Part shown: positions 33,813-45,303 of the stretch, piece by piece
Layout of the letters: each line of letters opens with the position of its first letter
How positions within the stretch are numbered: position 1 is the stretch's first letter
NCBI RefSeq assembly: GCF_026914185.1
Contig: NC_070567.1
Span: forward strand, 3,436,001-3,500,000
Length of the DNA stretch: 64,000 bases
Direction of reading: 5' to 3'
From: Puccinia triticina
Taxonomy: Eukaryota > Basidiomycota > Pucciniomycetes > Pucciniales > Pucciniaceae
Program-made: the position numbers and the translations under genes
The notes under the pieces: model-generated
Seen by the model: the letters and a program-made list of their open reading frames with translations, nothing else
What the model was told of the DNA's origin: nothing
Database searches by the model: none

Positions 33813-33999
33813 ATTAACCCGGCGGTGGAAAGTGGTACTTGGGGGCAGTACCCGGGTACGGCACCGCTTTTTCCAAAAAAAAGGCACCCAGCACCACCTT
33901 GCGGGTGCGTGGCGAGTGCAGGCGGTACCTGCCCGCGGGTGCTGGGTACCGCCAAACGGGTACTGGTTGAAATTCTCTAGGATCCGCCGCACCGTCCTG

Positions 34000-34655
34000 G
34001 CATGTTAGATGCCAAAGAGCAAATGCAAATCTGAAGAAAAGAAATGTGTTGCTGGCGAGCTCTAGCATACTGTGGTGTGATTTGCCTGTTGAAATGCCAA
34101 AAGCATTTATGCAAAGGTCTTGTGACAGTACAGTTACATACTTGTGAAACCCATTATACAAGGAGGAGCCAGTCTTACACAACATTTTCAACATTTACGT
34201 ACAAACACCTTTTTGGTCACTGTAGCAGATTGGACAGAAGAATACACAATGGAGATACAATGATTTGGGAGGAGGAATGTCAGCCTTAGAGCCAGCACAG
34301 CTGGCCTAAAGTCTGCCTTTTCTACTTTCTTATACCTCAACTACCCTATATCTTTTTTACATTAAAGTTTAATTTTTTTTTGACTTCATATTCTGTTTCC
34401 TCATGCAGTTTTAACCCTAATTACAACTTGGCCCCGTTTGGCCGCGCGATTTAATGTGATAAATTGGGCAATTTATAACGGGGGGGCGCCCGGGGTATCA
34501 CACCTGTTTATTTGGTGTTTGGGGCTGCCAATGATATCGTAAAAGGCATTACCCCACATCACCGGAAAAATATCACCCCCGCCATTTTGGAAATAGAGGT
34601 CAGGACCTCTATTTCCGGGTGATATATCGGTGACTACATATGTACTCACCCCCCA
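34000..34655. other. Gene-free interval
   Basis: AT-rich DNA. About 34490-34640 has GGGTGATATTTTTCCGGTGA-like inverted words around a GAGGTCCTGACCTC palindrome. No gene. Confidence 0.35.
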
Positions 34656-35945
34656 GTCATCAAGCTGCACCTCTCGATGACCAATCATCTGGTCATCGAG
34701 AAGGACACAACCCCTTGATGACTGGTCAACCAATCATCAAAGAGGACACAACCTCTGGATGACCGGTTGGACCGGCCATCCAGACACAACCTCTGGATGA
34801 CCGTTCTGAACGGCCATCCAGAGGACTTCACCTCTTGATGACCGGTTCAACCGGTCATCGAAGAGGACACATGCTCTCGATGACCAGTTCAACCGGCCAT
34901 CAAAGAGGACACATCCTCTCGAGGACTGGTTCAACCGGTCATCGAAGAGGACACACCCTCTTGATGACCGGCCAACCGGTCATTGAAGAGGACAGACCCT
35001 CTTGATGATCGGTCAACCGGTCATCGAAGAGGACATAACCTCGGGAGTCTGGATGACCGGTCATCAAGAGGTTGTGTCCTCTTTGATGGCCAGTCAACCG
35101 CTTCACCTCTCCATGACCAGTCAACAGGTCATCAAGAGGTTGTGTCCTCATGACCAGTTGACCGGTCATCAAGAGGAGTTCAGCTCTCGATGAACGGTCA
35201 ACCGGTCATCAGGAGCTGAAGCCCTCTGGACGACCGGTTCAACCGACAATCAGGAGCTGAACTCCTCTAGATGACCGGTTCGACCGGCCATCCAGAGGAG
35301 TTCAGCTCTTGATGACCGGGTGATCGGACATCGAGAGGTGGGCTCCTCTCCATGACCGGATGATGGAGAGGAGTTCAGCTCTCTCGATGTCCGGTTGACC
35401 GGTCATTGAGAGGAGTTCAGCTCTCTCGATGTCCGGTTGACCGGTCATTGAGAGGAGTTCAGCTCTCTCGATGTCCGGTTGACCGGTCATTGAGAGGAGT
35501 TCAGCTCTCTCGATGTCCGGTTGACCGGTCATCGAGGGGAGTTCATCTCTCGATGTCCGATCAACCGGACATCGAGAGAGGTGAACGTTCTTGATGGACC
35601 AAGAGACGTTCCTGATGGACCGTTCATCAAAGAGGAGTTTAGCTCTTGATGACCGATCAACCGGTCATCAAGAGCTGAATTCCTGTGGATGGCCGGTCAG
35701 AGCTGAACGCTCTTGATGGACCATTCATCAAAGAGGACTTGACCTCTAGATGACCAATCAACCAGTCATTGAGAGGTGAACTCCTCTGGATGGCCGGCCG
35801 AACCGTTCATCCAGAGGTTAGGTCCTCTTCGATGACCGGTTGACCGGTCATTGAGAGGTGAAGTCCTTTTCGATGACCAGATGACCGGTCATCGAGAGGG
35901 TGTTACTCCTGCGGATAACCAGTTGAACAGGTCATCGAGATGTGT
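34656..35945. repeat. 1.3-kb array of GACCGGTCA hairpins
   Basis: About 30 degenerate units, each a short palindrome: an arm such as CTCTTGATGACCGGT, a 2-6 base loop (TGA or CAA), then ACCGGTCATCGAAGAGGACA. Arms vary (CATCCAGAGG, CATCGAGAGG, CATTGAGAGG, CATCAAGAGC), but the two halves of a unit usually vary together. This is maintained complementarity, seen directly by eye in many units. No coding function is supported; open frames here are by-products of the repeat period. Confidence 0.85.
35373..35540. repeat. 42-bp perfect tandem repeat inside the hairpin array
   Basis: Four nearly identical copies of a 42-bp unit containing GAGGAGTTCAGCTCTCTCGA and TGTCCGGTTGACCGGTCATT. Being a multiple of three, it yields a 14-residue repeat in one minus frame, which I regard as incidental. 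High identity suggests recent local amplification. Confidence 0.85.
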
Positions 35946-36572
35946 ACTAGGTGTGTGTACATGTATGATACTGTCTGCTCTCCAAACAGCCTGTTATAAA
36001 TGGAATCGAACATTATTCTGGAGCGGATGCGCCGAACAGCCATGTTATAAATCTAATCATTTCTTGATTGGCTTTATTACAGTTGGATTGCACATTGGGT
36101 GGTATGTATATTATGATGCAATTTATCATATCACACTGGGCGTCCAAACGGGGCCTTACCACTTTTAAATAAATCTACTCCTTCAAAGGGTTCTTGAGTT
36201 GTGGTGCGCATGCACAGCAGTGATGTGTCAGTGCTATCAGGCACTCCAACCACTTGTACATATGTAATTACATAATAAAACTTTTAATATTTTTAAAGTC
36301 AGGATCCCTCATGCAGCAGGAGGATCCACAGACTTCAGACAACCAGAAACATCACTAGAGACACCCCAGTGTAAAACCCCTGCACTGCGGGTTTCACAAA
36401 CCATACACAGACCAGACGCAACAGCCCGTTATCTGCTGTCTCCCTCCTCATGTCCTAGCTCAGCAGAGACCTCTGACTTACCACTCTCTCCGCTGAGCTA
36501 GGTAAGCTTTGTTTCCTGTTTTGTCATCTCTGTTCTCTTTCCTCTCAGAATTGTAAATAGAGCAGAGACCCC

Positions 36573-36788
36573 CACTGCCAGCATATTTTGCTAGGATGAA
36601 GTCATCCCAGTTTAACTTGGATGCACTCAACCAATCTTAGATGGGTTGATCTCAACCAATGAAATATAAAAGCAAGGGGGGTCCCTTGGATTTGTATTTC
36701 ATCAGTTGAGATCAACCAAATTTAAATTGGTTGAGTGCATCCCAGTTTAACTGGGATAACCTCAGCCCAGCCAATTATGCTGGTAGTG
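36573..36788. mobile_element. CACTA-like hairpin MITE
   Basis: 216 bp, almost entirely an inverted repeat with arms of about 90-100 bp: CACTGCCAGCATA...GGATGCACTCAACCAA on the left matches the reverse complement of the right arm (CACTACCAGCATA...GGATGCACTCAACCAA). The termini CACTG/CACTA and flanking CCC on both sides fit the CACTA superfamily with its 3-bp duplication, though CCC is low in information. No coding capacity. The transcript would be a long hairpin. Confidence 0.7.
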
Positions 36789-37241
36789 CCCCAACTGACC
36801 ACCCTCTCCCCTGAGCTAGATGAAATAAAGACCCCTATGTCGGCATCAGAAACCCTTGAGACCACTGTTTCCCTGAGTGCCAGAGCCTAGCAAGTGAAGA
36901 GATCCCATCTCTTACACCCAGGATCACCTTACAGAGGCCACCTCACTCCCAGTATCACCACAGGATATTGACAGTGAGTACCCTCTTTCACTGAACTTGT
37001 TTATCTGAGAGTGAACTCTGTTGCTCTTGAATTATCTCTCCTTGTTTCTTGCCTCTTTTCAACCCCTCAATGATTATCAGGTTATCTATTGTCAAACCTA
37101 GACATAGTCTAAAACCCAGAGCAGAATAGTCACACTATCTCTGATCTCCACCACTTTTTCCTTGGTGTAAGTGGAGGCTGTTGCACTCTTTTGGCCTTGT
37201 ATGTGTTAGAATATTTGTCTCTCTGTTTGCTCACATTCCCC
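36789..37241. other. Gene-free interval
   Basis: No coding region or repeat recognised. Confidence 0.35.
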
Positions 37242-37728
37242 CAACGGTGTATGCGCTGCGCTGCGTTTAGCGCAGCAAAGCGGGTAGCGCAGCGATTTTT
37301 TGGGTCGCTGCGCTACGCGCTACGCGCAGCGGGCAGATCTCTGCGCTACGCGCTTTTTGATTTTTCCAGAAAAAAAAATCAAAAAATAGCGCGCTAAAGA
37401 AGCGAACACGTAGCGGTCAGCGCCGCTTTTCTCTATGCCATGTGGGAACCAAAAAAAAAATGAAAAAGGTTTTAAACCACATAAAAACATGTTTAGAACA
37501 TAAAACTGTTCTGCTATCCGCTAATTTAGCGGGTAGCGTAGCGAATTTTCGCTTTCGCTGCGCTTTCGCTAATGGCCCTGGGAGGTAGCGGACAATCGCT
37601 GCGCGTAGCGAGTAGCGCAGCGGTGTTCTCGCTGCGCTATCGCTTTTTGGTCTGGTCACGTAGCGGTCAACCGCTGCGCTACGCTGAAAGGCCGCTTTTT
37701 TTAGCGTAGCACAGCGGATACACCGTTG
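37242..37728. mobile_element. GTAGCG-rich TIR element
   Basis: 487 bp with inverted ends CAACGGTGTATGCGCTGCGC and, on the other strand, CAACGGTGTATCCGCTGTGC. Both subterminal regions are saturated with GTAGCG/CGCTAC and GCGCTGCG words, and an AAAAAA-rich core lies between. Flanks CATTCCCC and ATTTCCCT match only partly, so the target duplication is doubtful. Non-coding. Confidence 0.65.
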
Positions 37729-37734
37729 ATTTCC

Positions 37735-37915
37735 CTACCATCCCCAGTCCCCAGTAAAGTATCCAGTGCCCAGTGCCCAGTCCCCATTGAATTATCCTGT
37801 CTCCTGTCTCCAGTAGTATCCAGTCCCCAGTAAATTACTCAGTACCCAGTAAAGTATTCTTTCCCAGTCCCCAGTAAATTTCCCTGTTCCCTGTCCCCTG
37901 TCTCCTGTCAATTTC
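37735..37915 (+). repeat. CCAGTCCCCAGTAAA degenerate minisatellite
   Basis: CCAGTCCCCAGTAAA, CCAGTGCCCAGTGCCCAGTC and CCTGTCTCCTGTCTCCAGTA-like words follow one another for about 180 bp. Confidence 0.75.
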
Positions 37916-38619
37916 ACATGTTTGGTTGTGTTTTGTATGTTACATGATTTTATCTTGTGCAGGGGGCTCTCTAGTTGTGTGTTACGTGTCCGATCCTCAG
38001 ATGAGTAATAAGATCATCGAGTCAGAGCCCAACAACGAAAGACCCACTTTTGCCCAACCTGAGTCAAGCTCCTCTTTCAAAAACCCTCACTACTCGCCTC
38101 CCACCTTCTCAGTCAACAAGCCTAATCTTGACAGTATGTACAGCTGGCATCCAACCTTTCCAGGTTGAGAATAGAAAAGATCATAAATCAAAGACTTAAA
38201 GTCTTGGCCTGATCATTATCTCTTTCTATTCTTCTGTTTTTTATTTCTTTATCCCAAGAAATTCAAACAGATCCCATCATTTTCCTTGCGTCCTGTTGTC
38301 ACTTTAGAGACACATGCTCAAAAGGAAGGAAGGAGGATCAGGGGGAGGCTTTGACCCCCAAATAAAGGCAGATTCTATTTAGGTGCAGAGTACATGGAAG
38401 GTTATGCAAGGTGCCTTGGTTAGATAGCATCACATGTAGAGGTGGCCCCTACAAAACCGTTGCGGGTGCCTGCTATCTGCTGGCAGGTAACCGCCAGTGT
38501 GTGCGTGTTTGGGTGCGGATGTTAGGTTTCTGGGAGAATTTGAGCGCATACCTGGGTATTCTTAGTGTGTAACTGCTCTTTTTTGGCCATGTGGCGGCTG
38601 CCACAACAATTGGAAGGAA

Positions 38620-38830
38620 TAAGAAGGGATTCCTTCCGGTGAAAGAGGTTCTGTAGGTTTTGTAATGTCTTTGACTGGAAGGATTCTTTCCAGTCAAATA
38701 GGTAATTACAGAACCTCTTTGACCAGAAGGAATCCCTTCCGGCCAAAGAGGTTACAAAACCTCTTTGGATGGAATGGTATCCTTCTGGTCAATCTTGAGG
38801 GGCAGGTACCCGGGCGGGTACTGCAGGTCA
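38620..38830. repeat. Hairpin cluster AACCTCTTTGACC/GGAAGGATTCC plus GGTACC
   Basis: GAAGGGATTCCTTCCGG, GGAAGGATTCTTTCC and AACCTCTTTG/CAAAGAGGTT alternate, then GCAGGTACCCGGGCGGGTAC. Same hairpin-cluster organisation as elsewhere in the window. Confidence 0.55.
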
Positions 38831-40200
38831 ATTTGACACATGTGTCAGAATCGATCACCACAAAGGTATCAGGTCCAAACTCAGTATTGATTGCTACTCA
38901 CCTGACAAAAAAAATGTGTTGCTGTTGAGCTCTAGCACACACAGTATTGCATCCAAACTAAGTGAGGGGAGAAGGGAACCAGTACCAGTGTGTAGAGTAG
39001 ACTTAAGTAAAATGGGGGCTGTGCCTCAGTAATGCATGTAGGCGCAAGATTTTGTACATGCGTATTAGCGCAGTATAAACTATGATTGATTAAGTTCACC
39101 CTGTTGGCTACCCCGTATTCCAACATGGTGCAACCCCATGAGTTTGCCACCATTTTTTTTGGTGGCTCTAACTGTTGAATTACATGCGCCAAATCAACAC
39201 AACTTATCATTATGCATACATTACAGCAATTCTTTCCATTCTCACTCACATCATGAATATACCAAAGCTTGACCTAACCTAATCAAAATTCCACTGGCAA
39301 AAAAGCCAATCCATCCTTCCCCAAGTGTACTGGTCTTTTCCTCCCGCGTTTACATTATCTTATTCATGAGGAAGAGAAGTAATTAGCAAAAATCCATCCA
39401 AGTTTATTAAATCCACACAAACGTGGAAACCTAGATCTAAGTTTTGGTGTATTTCTAATTAAAAAAATAACACAAAAGAAGAGCACACAATTCATAAAAT
39501 TCACCCAGCCATTGAAAATATCCCCAAAGACCCAAAGGCCCTATGGATGACCCTCCAGCTGTGCCAAAGCAACAAGTAAAAAAGGGCCAGTGGTGAAAAA
39601 CTCTGTGAAAGAGCTGACAAGGAGGGGCCTAATCAAGCAACTAGGGGGCGGACAAAACCAGAACCCCTGGGGGTACAAAACTTCACAATCCCACTCCATT
39701 TAAATACCCCACCACCCACCACATATCTACAAATCCCACTTGATGTTGAAATCACTGCCACTGTTGCCTGGCCAAATTTTGCTCCCGCCCCGTTGCTGGT
39801 TTCATTTTTTCTTGCGAGTTTCAAATATTGTTTGCCTACTCCCTGGCCCCTGTTCGCCTTCGCCGCGCCAAGTGTCTGCAACTGGTGCATCATCCTAGCC
39901 ACCCACTAAAGGAACCTCAGAATGTGGTTCGAGACAAGAGTGGATGATTTTCATGTATATAGACATAACTAGGTTTATATACATGAAAAGATGTGAGAAA
40001 GGGGTCTAGATGAGACCCTCCACGCGTAACCCCAACTGGGTTACAACACCCACCACCTCATTGCTCGGCCATCCCGCACTGACCCCTGCTGTACATACAT
40101 CTTTTTATTTGGAATGGTTCAGCCTTGAGATTCAACTCTGCTCAACACACAAATCTCAGTCTGTTGCTATGTGAAACTTCACAGACCTTCTACCAGCTTC
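38831..40200. other. Gene-free interval
   Basis: AT-rich. No supported gene. AATCCATCCAAGTTTATTAAA near 39400 resembles 8590-8630 and 51820-51870, so a short dispersed repeat may be present. Confidence 0.3.
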
Positions 40201-40207
40201 CTGAAAT

Positions 40208-40290
40208 GTTTCAGGACAAGGCGCACAGGGTCCACCACGAATCCAAATGTTTCAGGACGAGGCGCACAAGGTCCACCACGAATCCAGGGG
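40208..40290 (+). repeat. Tandem duplication, about 44 bp x 2
   Basis: TGTTTCAGGACAAGGCGCAC...GTCCACCACGAATCC is repeated once with a few substitutions. Confidence 0.8.
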
Positions 40291-40299
40291 AGGCTTGTC

Positions 40300-43200
40300 C
40301 AGCACCCACCCGCGCAACAACCTCGACCATCCCTCCAGCATCTCCTGTCCCTGAACTCAACCTCAGCTTGTTAGTGGCGGTGCCGCTTGTTAATGGTGGA
40401 ACTCGTGGTGAATACAACATCAATATTGCCCGCTTGTATTACTGCTTGGTCAGCCACTTCACCATCTTTTTCTTTCCCTATTCCTCTCAGTTGGCTTGCT
40501 TGATCTTTTTATGTTTATTTTTCAGAGCTCTTCCCCACACTATTATAGATTGACTTTGTTTTTTTTTCTGGTACATACGCGGCGGGCACGATTTTTGAAC
40601 TTGTATTGGGTTGGCAAGCTGTCTTGGCCAGAAACAGGTCACCCTGACTCGCCTTCATTGACGCGCACTTTCGACGTGCACTACCTCTTTTTTTCAGAAA
40701 GCTCAAGAATACAACAAGGATCAAGAATACGAAAAGATGGTAGACGAAATGGTCAAACAGACAACTCAAAGATTAGCAAAATGTCAGGTTTCGGGCTCGG
40801 GCCCCCTTGACCCGCCAACAAGCGTGTCAACAGGTTCGTCGCCTTGTATCACTGGGCTGATCAGCAAGGCAACAACTCCCGCAACCATGCTCAGCAATCA
40901 GCCTCAAGGCACGCCTCCCCGTAAGTGAAAACCCTTTAAATCATCACGCTGAAGCCAAACCAGCCGAAAAGAACTAATCAGTCCCTTGACATACCGTCTG
41001 ATCTAGACGACGACAACATGGACCAACCGGGCGCGCCCACCGCCTCGTAAGAAACCAACCGGACCCTGTGTTTCAACCAGCCCAGCCACACTCGGTACGT
41101 GTCATGCAGAGAGTCTCACCTGCGCAACGCAAGAGCATAAAAAGCTGACCTATATTCCCTCTCTATGTTGCTCTTCAGCTGACTCCCACTATCCGCTCAC
41201 CCTCGACCACACACTTCCCTTATCCACTTACCATCAGACCGTTCTCACAAGACAAAAACCTCCTTGCCTTATTGTTTTCTTTTTTCATTTTTGATTCATC
41301 AATTGTTTTCGACGACCTTGTTCTAAACTCAGTCATTCTCAGACTTTTTCTTCTTTCCTCTCAGACCACATCCTCATTATCTTTGTTCTCATACGCTCTA
41401 CCACTGCCCTTAAGGTACATAGGCTTCCTCACATGTTTTCCTCTCTCACTTCTTTCTCATGATGATCACCATGAGCTGACTAAGATGCAATTGAACCTTA
41501 AGTCCTCCAATTCTCACACAAAACATACGCCAGTGACGGAAGGGACGGACCTAACCGCAAGTAAAAACATTGCAGAAACCAGCGAGATGATTTCCGGTTA
41601 GTTTTTTCGACTACTGGAGCAGCCTAAGTTGTTGGCTAGCTGATTTATAATTGATAAATCATGGTACTAATAGACATGCAAGTCGGTAACGTTAATACGG
41701 GATCGAAAGAACATGACATAGGAGCGGTTCTAGATGCAAGTGAGAGCAATGATAGTGAAACTTTTAAAGGTTAGCTCTCTAAGTTGTTGAGATGCCCTTA
41801 TTTTTCATTTGAATTCCTCAAAGTTGTTGAGATGAAGTGAGAGGTATTGATAATATACAACTCATTTGCAATCATCACAGAAATACCAGACCCGGCTGGC
41901 GCGGTGACGGTTGATAAACCTACCAATAGACCAGCCGAATCAATTGCTAGGCCAGAGTCAACGACTGCCAGGTAAAAATCCCTGCTAGGCAACATCCCGC
42001 AGATTGAGAGAACCGGAGATGATGTCGTAGTGACAAAGGGCATGGCTCAGGTTGCAGTCACGAAACCCATGGCTCCTGCGACGGAATCTGAGTCAATTAA
42101 TCTGGCGATTACCTTGAATAAAGCAAGTGCCTTGCATTAGACAGACAAGGAACAAATGTGGCAGTTGATCACGGAAGCAATAACCAGAACCGCCAAGGTC
42201 AATTGGTTGGCGGGAGGTCAGCTAAACACAGCTTGGTCAGCTTTAAAGCCAGCCCAGAGTCAAAATCTGATATCAGCGACCGACATGGTCATTAAACGGT
42301 GAGCTTGGTCGATATGTCTTGGGTCACCTTGAATCAGCAAGACCAACATAACTGATTGAAATCAGTCAACATTGCAGACCTATTCAGCCCAATGACTCTG
42401 GCAGACCAATGGCAGACAGACTTTTTTAACCCCATGATTCCATCAAGTAAGCTGTCAGGGCAGTCAGTCTCACCTAGAGAAAATCAATCAAAAATTCATG
42501 GAAGAAACCCCCATGAATGAAGAGCAAGCATCCATTCCCCATGAGGTTGGGGGTGATGTCACCTGGTTCAGGCGTCTCTGCATATAAATCACTTCCCCTC
42601 CTCCCCCCTTGACCCTTCAGCGTTGTTTATCTCGCTCTCATCCCCTCGCCTCCACCCAGCCCCATCCCCTTGCCTCTATCATGTCCTCCTCTCTTACCTC
42701 GCCTGGTTTGCCATCCCATCTTGCTCTCATCTTTTTCTCTATCTTTCTCTCATCTTCTTCTCTCCAGCCTGCCTGGCTCTGATCTACTCCCCCCCATGCA
42801 TTCTTCATCACCCCTTCCTAATTGTTCTTGCTCCCACATCCTCCCTTTTTAGTTCCTCCCAACCTCAACTGTTGAATTGAGATAACTAGGATTTTATTTC
42901 TCTTATTAGTAATTGTGTTTGGTTATTTAAAATGAGTATGTGGAACTAAAAATAGAGACTGTTTTGTACCTAGCAGCGAGTCGAGTCCAACTCCAGGTTT
43001 AGAGTGATAAAAGAGAAGAAACAATTTGATGTGCTGCTTGCAAGCTGTCACTCTGAAAGAGTGCAGGGACCAAAACCGCAGGAGGAACAACACCAGATTT
43101 TATCAGTATCTGGCTCCCAGCTTGGTTGTTTTGGATGGGCGTTATTGCTCTCACTTTTTTGGCTCAATCCAAGTCAAGCCTTACAAGTTGGCAATGTGCT

Positions 43201-44630
43201 GGGATAGCGAACTGATTGTGCTACGTTCTGAATACAGCCGAGCTACGATATCAGTTTCCTCTATCTATCAAGGCTCTTCAGAGTCGTACTCACCTCCAGT
43301 CAATGCTGGAGTTATACGTCCTCTGAGGCTAGAGCCGGTTAGGCCTGAATGCGCTTTGTGGTCGTTTGTGCTGTAGTTGAGAAAAAGCTATCAGCCAACA
43401 AACCATTGCTGCCTTGGGATCTATATGAGCTAATTTCCGTCCTTGGCGGTGTGGTAGACGGAAAAGTGGAAAAATAAAAAGTTTTTTCTATGCCACATAA
43501 TTACTCATAATAGGCCTAAAGATACCACCAAATGGACCCCAGAAGGCCAATTTCCCCCCTAGTCACCACCGGAAGCACCCCTGGGCCCCCTCTAGTGTGG
43601 AAGTTACACCTCATGGACACCTATCACACGGCCAGCCCCAGTGACCCAGCTGTCACCTGCCCCAACCCAAGTTTCACAGTAGTACATACACATCACAGGA
43701 TACAAACATACATCTCCCTGTCAGGCTACACTCATTACATATTAACTACACTAGAGGCCAAGGCGGCTGCGCCGCTGCAGAGCCCAGATGCCCAGCTCCA
43801 CTATTCTTCAGCCAGCAACATTACTTTTTGTACTCAGCAACAGTAATGTTTGTACTCAGCAGCCTTAGTTTCTTTACTCAGCAGTGGTATTTTATGTTTT
43901 CATGTTTTTGAATGCTAAATGCACACATTCTTTGAGGTGATATGTTGTAATCTCACAGTTTAATTTTTCTGTTGGGCAAAAAATGAATGCATTGGAAAAT
44001 ATTTGAAGTGATAAATTGTACAACACAGTCAACCACTTGGATAAGATTATGTATACCCCCAACCAATAACCCCACTGATCTCATAATTTCATCAGCTTGA
44101 GCCTATATAGATTGTGTGACCCACCAAGAAGGATATTCAGATCTTTCAGATTACAGGAAGCAGATCTATCTGAATGATAGTGAATCCATTGCCCCACCTT
44201 TTCAGGGTAAAAAAAATGGCTAATTTAATTGTTACAAGAGTATAGACAAACTACCATAGACACAAACACACATATACACACAGACCAATTGAAAAAAGAG
44301 TAAATAAAGTAGAAGAAGTAGAATGATTAAATTTACTCAAGTCAACCAATTTGATTAAATTGGTTTTTAGAGAGGAAGGTTCCCTGTTATGATTGACAGT
44401 CAAATGTTCATTAGTAGAAAGTTGAAAATAATGATCCAATCTTAGTTGTTCTTGCTGCTGTTGTTGAAGTAAGTTATGTTGATTTTTTAGGTGTTGTGTT
44501 TTGCGCGATTGACCTTTGAGGCTTTGGTGGCTACTCTGAAGAACAATCAGTTAATGGCTTCTCTAATCCCTTGCCTGTAAGAATCAAAATACCAATACGT
44601 TCCAGACCAACAATCGAGTCTGTCAGTTCC
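40300..44630. other. Gene-free interval
   Basis: Several open frames of 60-110 codons are present but lack motifs or codon bias I could support. CT-rich tracts lie at 42600-42860. About 42060-42500 reads as a possible degraded coding region with several stops; I could not assign it. Confidence 0.3.
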
Positions 44631-44636
44631 ATAAAC

Positions 44637-45303
44637 TTACACTACAATGAGATTGTTGATAAGTCTTTTTTCAAAAGCTTGCAGAAGGACATACCCAGTT
44701 GAGGAGGAAGCTCCAAGAACGTTAGCTTCACTGAGACTTAAAGATCGCGCCTTTTCAGATATCTCAGATTCCATGACCAAGGGATTGAACATTGATTTGA
44801 TTTCTTCGACAGTCATTGGATTGAGTTGTTGATGATGTTGGTCCTCGAGATCGACTTCGGAAGTGGAGGTGGAAGATTGCAGAGGGGGGTCGTAAGCAGC
44901 GGACTTTTGTCCAGGCAGTGGGCGAGCTTCGCGGTCTTGTTTGTTGGCGATGACGAGGACGGGGATGTTGGAGTGAGCAATGGAGGGATGCTGAAGATCT
45001 TTTTTGAGCTTGGCCCATCCTTCGCCGCGTTCTGATCCAGCGGGAGACTCGTTGACAGCTTTTGCTTTCCCCTTTCCCGTTGAATCACCACCCGATCCAC
45101 CTCGGGCTTCATGGCTATTCCGAGCATTTCCATCCGTTTCGGAATCGGTCCTGACTATCTCACACCCATATCGCATCCGCCTCTTCGTAATACTTCTCCC
45201 ATATCGATCGGATGTGTTTGAACCCCCCCAAATCCCAGAATTTCAGGTACATCAATGACAACGTGATTCACCCTATGTTGAGGTGGGTTGGCAAGGGTAC
45301 GTT
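44637..45303 (-). pseudogene. ARFRP1/Arl3-like small GTPase remnant
   Basis: The minus strand carries ordered ARF-family motifs. PTHLNIG-stop-ITLSLMYLKFWDLGG (about 45290-45226) contains the G3 motif WDLGG. IRSIWEKYYEEADAI then leads to DSQDRFRN, and in another frame NIPVLVIANKQD (about 44950) is the G4 motif NKQD. A C-terminal part (VEEIKSMFNPL...) ends at 44637. The pattern WDLGG-x3-IRSIWEKYY resembles ARFRP1/Arl3, Golgi-associated GTPases. In-frame TGAs at 45268-45270 and 45160-45162, a frame change between G3 and G4, and no P-loop in the window argue for a broken copy. An unspotted intron could explain the frame change but not the first TGA. Confidence 0.65.

Larger units (their letters stand above)
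27541..33992. mobile_element. GGTACC-rich TIR element split by the chromovirus
   Basis: Left end GTGCGGATCCGCTAGAGAAT continues TTCAA. The right end, reverse-complemented, reads GTGCGGCGGATCCTAGAGAA, then TTTCAA, an imperfect inverted repeat. Both ends run into GGTACC-rich sequence (27575-27695 and 33830-33965) with AAAAAAGGGCACCCGGC-like patches. Without the nested 28035-33812 element it would be about 0.7 kb, a MITE-like size. No clear target duplication was found. Confidence 0.5.

Noticed and set aside
33194..33955. Long minus-strand frame of 253 codons across the chromovirus 5' LTR
   Set aside because: It overlaps the LTR, leader repeats and the start of Gag in another frame; Gag is the real coding sequence.
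35302..35532. Open frame with a perfect 14-residue peptide repeat
   Set aside because: By-product of the 42-bp tandem repeat, whose period is a multiple of three; no start context or neighbours support a gene.
34656..35945. CRISPR array
   Set aside because: Units are palindromic and degenerate with no unique spacers, and the sequence is eukaryotic with introns and retrotransposons.
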